Shown here in pieces: positions 56,829 to 64,000 of a DNA stretch of 64,000 bases (positions within the stretch are counted from its first letter, which is position 1; each line of letters begins with the position of its first letter). The DNA is taken from positions 35,496,133 through 35,560,132 of the forward strand of contig CM059975.1 in assembly GCA_030490835.1 (NCBI GenBank), in the 5' to 3' direction. Under the pieces are notes generated by a model. It saw only the letters and a list, made by a program, of their open reading frames with translations, was not told the origin of the DNA and ran no database searches. The position numbers and the translations under genes are program-made. This stretch comes from Annona cherimola (Eukaryota > Streptophyta > Magnoliopsida > Magnoliales > Annonaceae).

Positions 56829-56870
56829 GGGGGGGGGGGGGGGGGGGGGGGTTGGGGGGTGGGGGTAAGG
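56829..56870 (+). repeat. Run of 23 G followed by G-blocks
   Basis: 56829-56851 is all G, then TTGGGGGGTGGGGG. It can form G-quadruplexes on the plus strand. The exact length may be an assembly estimate. The proline-rich frame on the other strand is an artefact. Confidence 0.85.
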
Positions 56871-57169
56871 AGATATTGCATAGCCAAGGCCAATTTTTGC
56901 TCATTTCTCCCACTTTCTAGCCTAGACATGATTCCTCTGCACACCTCTGAACACCTCTGAGAGAGAGAGGATGAGCTAGTTCAACGCAAAATATCTGAAC
57001 CAAAACTTTAGCACTTCGTGGGCTAAACTTTACATCTCTAATGGACTAAAGTTTTGAGGGCCAATCCGCCCATATGAAATGGATTTCCGAATCCACCAAA
57101 TTCTCAAGAAGAATGACCATAAGAATAAGAAAAAGACAAAAATCATAATAGAAGAGTTGCTCATATTTA

Positions 57170-57347
57170 ATAGGATATAGGAAACACAACTCAACAAACA
57201 TAGTCTTCAAATACAATTGCTATCGTTGAATAAACCAACACAGCAACTTAGTACCAAGCAGAAAATAGAAGATGAAGAAAGAGACAACCACAGTCATGAA
57301 ACGTTGCCCAAGAACTTAACCCATGTGCAGCAGTTCAAAAGAAAGGT
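57170..57347 (-). other. Probable 3' UTR of the polyubiquitin gene
   Basis: Sequence directly downstream of the TAA. A tail signal is not certain; ATTAAATA-like words occur near 57165-57175 on the minus strand. Confidence 0.45.
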
Positions 57348-58952
<1,605 letters not shown>

Positions 58953-59028
58953 CTACAATCATCAGGAAAAAAATAAATAAATAAATAAATAATAATAAGC
59001 ATAAAATATATATATATATATATGAGAG

Positions 59029-59736
59029 CTGTTCCGGTGCAGTGACGCTGCACCGGAACAGCGGTACAGTGGGCCCAAAATGGGCCCCACATGATCATGC
59101 AATCATGATCTACTCCACCCATTATATTTAGAATAATGTATTCTATTACCACACCAATTTTCATCCCAATCAGATATGTATATGGGCCCCATCTGAAAAT
59201 GGTACAAATCTAACGTAATAAAATAGTTTGATGTAAATAACAACTTTAAAGTATCTGATTGGGATGAAAATTGGTGTGGTAATAGAATACATTATTCTAA
59301 ATACAATGGGTGGAGTAGATCATGATTGCACGATCATGTGGGGCCCATTTTGGGCCCACTGCACCGCTGTTCCGGTGCAGGGTCCTGCACCGGAACAGCG
59401 GTGCAGTGGGCCCAAAATGGGCCCCACATGATCGTGCAATCATGATCTACTCCACCCATTGTATTTAGAATAATGTATTCTATTACCACACCAATTTTCA
59501 TCCCAATCAGATATGTATATGGGCCCCATCTGAAAATGGTACAAATCTAACGTAATAAAATAGTTTGATGTAAATAACAACTTTAAAGTATCTGATTGGG
59601 ATGAAAATTGGTGTGGTAATAGAATACATTATTCTAAATACAATGGGTGGAGTAGATCATGATTGCACGATCATGTGGGGCCCATTTTGGGCCCACTGCA
59701 CCGCTGTTCCGGTGCAGTGACGCTGCACCGGAACAG
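59029..59736. mobile_element. Dimeric hairpin MITE (family B) in the leader intron
   Basis: Three hairpins, each with 14-bp arms CTGTTCCGGTGCAG and CTGCACCGGAACAG (59029-59061, 59367-59398, 59704-59736), delimit two nearly identical units of 338 and 337 bp. Within each unit the first about 130 bp pair with the last about 130 bp almost perfectly, around a loop of about 75 bp. (TA)n flanks both sides. No coding content. The units are far better preserved than the intron-2 copies at 51870-53900, so insertion was more recent. Confidence 0.92.
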
Positions 59737-59749
59737 AACTCTATATATA

Positions 59750-60410
59750 TATATATATACAAGATCTTGAGATAGCCGAAAGATCCCAAAAAAAAACCAA
59801 CACAGTTGCATGAGCCAAATAATTAAAACACACAAAAATATCACACAGCAGAAAAAAATAACATATTAGCAGTCGCATTGAGACTGCAAGATAATCATCA
59901 CATCATATAGCCTCAGTACCACTGAACAAAATAGAACTACCAGCCAAAACCTTGATCTCATGCTTCAAGACTGTAAGATAATCATCAAATCATACAGCCT
60001 AAGTACCAGTGAACAAAATAGAACTATTGGCCAAAACCACAATCTAATCTGAAGCAGTTATAAAATATATATATATATATAGAATAGCTAGGAAATAGAA
60101 AAAACAGTAGAGTTACAACATGGAAAAGAATGCCATCAGTGAAAATCTAGTCAATTGATCGTTCTAAAGGATGGAAATTTCATACAGAAGCATGCAGAAG
60201 TAAATCCTTATCAGTTCTTCTGTCTTGTCATCAAAACACGTTGACCCTGGGTCAAGTAGAAACTGATCAGAATAGAGTCAAATAAATAGTTAACCAAAAG
60301 TTAAAAGATCATTTTAAAACCCTAACTCAGAACACTACAGATCTGTCCCCCTCCTCACACTGTGCAACCTTGAAATAAAACCTTCCCCCCTCTCCCTCTC
60401 CCTTGCTCCT
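59750..60410. other. Rest of leader intron, no feature
   Basis: AT-rich. A weak direct repeat of about 60 bp (GACTGYAAGATAATCATCA...GAACAAAATAGAACTA) is at 59889-59940 and 59970-60025. Nothing else supported. Confidence 0.5.
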
Positions 60411-60413
60411 ATG

Positions 60414-60900
60414 CGGGGAATTTGCATCATAAACCCTCTAACTTTGCGTATTAGCATTTTGGACCCCCGAAGTTTGCATATTAGCACATTAGACCCTGCG
60501 ATGTCTCCGTCTTTGCATTTTAAATCCTCACCCTTAATGGCATTAAAAAATACCATAAAACTCATATGTAATATCGAATATACCCTTGTATCTGTACAAA
60601 AGCAAGACAACCATAGCCAAAAACCAACATCATCTATGCGATGGAGCCGTATGATTCTAAGAAAGTGATGGCATTCAAGTAGATAATGTTGGTTTTTAAC
60701 CATTACTGTCTTACCTTTGTAGAGATATAAGAGTATTTTCAACATTACATATAGGTTTAACAATATTTTTTAACGCTACAAAGGGTGGGGGTTTAAAATG
60801 CAAAGACCAAAACTTCGCAGAGTCTAATATGCTAATACGCAAACTTCAGAGTTCAAAATGCTAATATACAAAGTTAAAAGGGTTTATGGCGCAAATTCAC
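60414..60900. mobile_element. MULE-like foldback element
   Basis: The first about 130 bp (AATTTGCATCATAAACCCTC...) and the last about 120 bp (...GGGTTTATGGCGCAAATTC) are inverted repeats at roughly 80 %. Each arm has internal echoes of TATTAGCATTTTGGA. Long inverted ends, a short unrelated middle and lack of coding suggest a Mutator-like MITE; a 9-bp target duplication is not clear. Confidence 0.65.
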
Positions 60901-61029
60901 TCACCTGTGCAGACAACCGGCTTTTCTTGCTATACTATCAATTTCCCTCCTCCATTTCCATTTTGAGAAGCACCCTTCTCGGGCCGTCAACATGTTCAAT
61001 CTGAACCTCTTCTCTTAGTGAAAAGAAGC

Positions 61030-61135
61030 TTCAACATCAACCATCTCAAGTTCCCCATATCACATTTCAACATCAACCATCTCAAGTTCCCAAATCACAT
61101 TTCAACATCAACCATCTCAAGTTCCCAAATCACAT
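61030..61135. repeat. Three 35/36-bp tandem repeats
   Basis: Units start at 61030, 61066 and 61101, each beginning TTCAACATCAACCATCTCAA. Units 2 and 3 are identical; unit 1 differs by one insertion and one substitution. Confidence 0.9.
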
Positions 61136-62410
61136 TTCAATTTTCATAGGAAATACTTCTATACATTTTAATACCCAGTTTCTCTACATTTTAATATCCA
61201 TTTTTTAAGATTATTTCTGAGATGGTTGAAACAACGATGAAAAGATTTTGTTTCATGCAGAGATGTATTCTATGGTAATAATTTCATCATTGCTGGTGTT
61301 CTTCTTCTTCTTCTTCTTCCCTTCCAAATTGAAAAAGAAGCTCATACGTCTCATTATCTAAATGCTAGAATGGAACACCACAATTGGAAGAAAAATGATA
61401 AAACAACTAACAAAGAAAGACATCTAGAACAATCCTGCCCCCTAAGTATTGTGGTTAAGACATCTAGACATATCCAAATTCCTATGGTTAAGGCATCTAA
61501 AAAAAACCAACCTCCTATGGACATTATTGACTACCTGACCTGACATGACTGTGTACGATGGCATTAATTTTAATGGTTAGGGTGTTTCCTAGGTTTAAGC
61601 CTATTTTTGGGGGATTCATTCCTTTCATTTTTGAGTGTACCATTACATTGCCTGATTTATTTTATTCCAGTTGCTACAATGGCATTCCTTCCTTCTTTAC
61701 AATGCCTCCAACATAGATTACTCTTTAGTTGAATAGAATGTTACTCAGCACGAATTTACCATTCTGCTGCCAGATGTCTCATTATTTGCGGCCTCTGGAT
61801 TTCATCTCCATATCAGGAGATGAGCTTCTAACTGGTTCTAGTTTCAAATTCATTGAAACTAAAAGACTTAAATCCACAGTCACGGACACTTAGGGCCATT
61901 ACTTGCATCACACAATGCCAATTGTTTGCAAAATTAAAATTCTCAGGAAAATTTTCATCAAAATTTTCATTCTGGCTGGTAGAGGAAATGTTTTCTACGG
62001 AGAATATATTATAGTTGATTAAAAGAAATTTGCGATATTTTGGAGATATTGTGGACGCTGCAGAAAAACTAATTCAGGCACATGGAAGTTGCATTTGGCA
62101 TATCGCAGCAACTAGATTAAAGCACACATTATGTCATACATGGTATGAAGACGATTCACTAATAAAAATAGCATACACTTATAAACTTTTTTAACTTCTC
62201 TGTACTGCAAGAAGTATTTATAAAGATAAGGAATACTTTGCAAAGGTTTTGACGATAAACTAGTCTGAATCAAATAGGTAGAACCTGAACTTGAAATTCA
62301 TGACCTAGTTTTAATTCTCTACTAAAGTTTTGGAGGAAATTTTGTAAACTGAATTTCATGACTCAATTAGGTTTAGCGCTTGTAATCTGAATTTGAAACG
62401 TTTTTTAGAA

Positions 62411-62446
62411 TTAGGGTCAGAGTTAGGGTTGGGTTTAGGGTTAGGG
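62411..62446 (+). repeat. Telomere-like patch
   Basis: Five TTAGGG-type words, one of them a true plant TTTAGGG, in 36 bp. Irregular spacing; an interstitial patch, not a telomere. Confidence 0.7.
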
Positions 62447-62732
62447 ATGGAGTTGAAGAAAAAAATAACAAAATCATCCACAACATAAACCAAAACATGA
62501 ATAGAATGAATCAGCAAATCAAGTACAACCCAACAAAGTATTTTTGTTTTTTGAGGAACGAAGGAGTAACAAACTATCAACGTTTCGAAAACATGGCTTC
62601 CATTTTTGAAAGATCCGTCGGGAAAACACATATATTGTGAGGGAAATCATCCAGAAGATTCGACAATAAAAGCGATTATCAGAATGAAATAATATTTTCA
62701 GAAAAAGAATAGTAAGGAAGAAGAGAACCTAC

Positions 62733-62790
62733 ATTTCTGAGCTCTTGCTTCGAAATCTTTTCCTCAGCTGCGCAACAAGAGAGAACGGGA
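62733..62790 (-). other. Non-coding first exon of the polyubiquitin gene
   Basis: From about 30 nt after the TATA box to the inferred donor. It starts CT-rich (CCGTTCTCTCTTG on the minus strand), a usual plant leader. The transcript start is estimated, not seen. Confidence 0.55.
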
Positions 62791-62813
62791 CTGATGGCCA
62801 ACGCAAGGCCTGA

Positions 62814-62821
62814 TTTTTATA
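62814..62821 (-). promoter_or_regulatory. TATA box of the polyubiquitin promoter
   Basis: The minus strand reads CTATAAAAATCA. It is followed about 30 nt on by a CT-rich start region and upstream by GC-richer sequence (62825-62995), including an inverted TTCCACCT / AGGTGGAA pair at 62857-62875. Confidence 0.65.
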
Positions 62822-62824
62822 GCG

Positions 62825-64000
62825 GTGGAAGCACCGCCCGCCGCATCGATTTTCTTTCCACCTCAAGAAGGTGGAATGCGCGTCCATCAAGCTCCGCTGG
62901 ACTCGGTCCAGGCGCGGGCTTTCATGACCGTCTTCCGAGAGGCCCGAGACCGACGGACGTGCTGCAGTGCAAAGATTTTGGGGGCCACAGTAGCTAATTG
63001 CTCATCTCTTGCTGCAATGGTCTCAACCATTTAGATTGCACAATTCATTCATGTAATTGAAATTAATACAATAGAATTTTAAATTTATATGCTAATTTTA
63101 GACTTGTTAATTCAACGTTTAAAGAACATTAATCTTGTTAGCCGTGCTAGTTCATGCTTATTACAAATATATCCACTATAGATCCTAATATTACGTATAC
63201 TCACCAAGTTTCTAAAATTCTAAATATATCTACTGCATTGGTATTTAATTCAAAAAATTGCTCGTTCCATCATCTAATGTTACCTATTTTAACAGTCATC
63301 TAGTTATCTAAGTTAACAGAACATTTATTTTTTAAATGATTGCTCTCAGCTAGATTTTGTTGTGGAATTGTATAAATTTTTATATAATGACATCACCATT
63401 TAATTAGGATGAGTTTTCTCCTACAATCTCAGCATATATGGACGCTTCACCTTTTGAAGACTGAATGCATGCAAATAAGAGAATTATTTGTAGGATATTT
63501 GACAATGTTCAAAACATTGTCGCTTATACACATATAAGTCTCAAATGTGGCAACCTCAGCCTTAGTTCATAGACATATAACACTTCTAAAGATTACATTT
63601 ATCTTGAACGAATTGATTACTAAATGGAATATTTATCAAAGGAGTTTGAGAAAACCACTAATGCAATATGGGAATTTAGGCAAAAATGGATATCAGATAA
63701 ATGTTTTGTTGACCAATGGCTTATACTTTCTTATAGAAGCAAAGCAATGATCTCAGGGGACTAGAAATTTTGGCAATACCAAAATCCTCATAATTGAGAA
63801 TTGTTGTTTAGATTTAAAATTACGACATGTTGTAGTCTCCTTAGTCATAAATAACTAAACTTAAAGACAACTAATCTACTTATTTGTGCACCGAGGAATA
63901 ACTATAAAATTTAAAAGTAGCAACATGACTGAAAGAGATCAGAAATCAAGATTAAAGAAGATTGAATGTTATTCACTTTACAAAATCATTAACTTTTGAT
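62825..64000. other. Polyubiquitin promoter region, then unassigned sequence
   Basis: 62825-62995 is GC-rich against an AT-rich background and fits a proximal promoter. From 63000 to the window end no coding frame, repeat or RNA gene can be supported. Confidence 0.5.

Larger units (their letters stand above)
58953..62732 (-). other. Leader intron of the polyubiquitin gene (inferred)
   Basis: Acceptor TGATTGTAG ends at the base before ATG. The best donor is AAAT/GTAGGT at 62732-62727. Length would be 3780 nt, long for this gene type, with a dimeric MITE, a MULE-like foldback and a 36-bp tandem array accounting for about a third of it. Leader introns of plant polyubiquitin genes commonly raise expression. 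The donor is inferred; a nearer one cannot be excluded. Confidence 0.65.

Noticed and set aside
56684..56944. Polyproline frame on the minus strand
   Set aside because: Produced by the G-run and the flanking A/T runs.
62411..62446. A chromosome end or fused telomere
   Set aside because: Only five irregular words in the middle of gene sequence.
62794..63034. Two short plus-strand frames in the ubiquitin promoter
   Set aside because: They lie in GC-rich promoter sequence upstream of the TATA box and have no recognisable content.

Overview
The window is nuclear DNA from a flowering plant. The ubiquitin repeats are plant type (S19, D24, A57), the polyubiquitin gene appears to have the classic plant leader intron ending directly before the ATG, and the transposons belong to plant lineages (Tat-type Ty3/gypsy with a second, archaeal-type RNase H; SIRE-like Ty1/copia with an ORF downstream of pol; foldback MITEs). 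The species cannot be fixed from the sequence.

Only two host loci are seen. One is an apparently intact seven-unit polyubiquitin gene on the minus strand (coding 57348-58952, inferred leader intron to 62732, TATA box near 62814-62821). The other is a HOTHEAD / (R)-mandelonitrile-lyase-like GMC oxidoreductase pseudogene on the plus strand (48644-55121). It keeps almost its full family length but has a 1.7-kb solo LTR in exon 2 and two in-frame TAG codons. A copy of only its 5' flank and signal-peptide exon lies about 17 kb upstream (30895-31440), so this was once a duplicated gene pair. No tRNA, rRNA or CRISPR was seen.

The rest is layered transposon debris. 1-750: imperfect palindrome at the tail of a Ty3 element. 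743-10807: decayed minus-strand Tat-lineage gypsy element with its 5' LTR at 9849-10807 and a solo LTR (3793-5563) in pol. 10808-12495: unassigned. 12496-14090: tandem array built from GTTAGATGYY sub-repeats. 14691-15059: orphan acidic reading frame. 16040-19915: LINE RT fragment split by a 3.3-kb solo LTR (16498-19802). 19916-28690: an older copia element (5' LTR 28343-28690) carrying MITEs, a roughly 2-kb insert ending in an A-run, and an ancient solo LTR (about 26520-27670) related to the younger SIRE-like LTRs. 28691-34143: MITEs, a SINE-like copy and the truncated gene duplicate. 34144-46623: SIRE-like copia element (TSD gattt) inserted in a MITE, with another solo LTR (34270-35994) inside its own 3' LTR. 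46624-48640: MITEs, then the oxidoreductase promoter. 51270-54252: oxidoreductase intron filled with a tandem MITE array. 55122-57347: MITE, SINE-like copy, homopolymer runs. 58953-62732: ubiquitin leader intron with a dimeric hairpin MITE, a MULE-like foldback element, a 36-bp tandem repeat and a telomere-like patch. 62825-64000: promoter and unassigned flank.

Clean target-site duplications (ggtat, agaaa, ctaac, gattt, caaag) fix the borders of five insertions exactly and allow an order of events. No new coding system was found. The most unusual features are the SalI-type hairpin repeats in the SIRE-like LTR family, the PF20167-like ORF in the env position of that element, the dimeric MITE in the ubiquitin intron, and the two-level GTTAGATG array.
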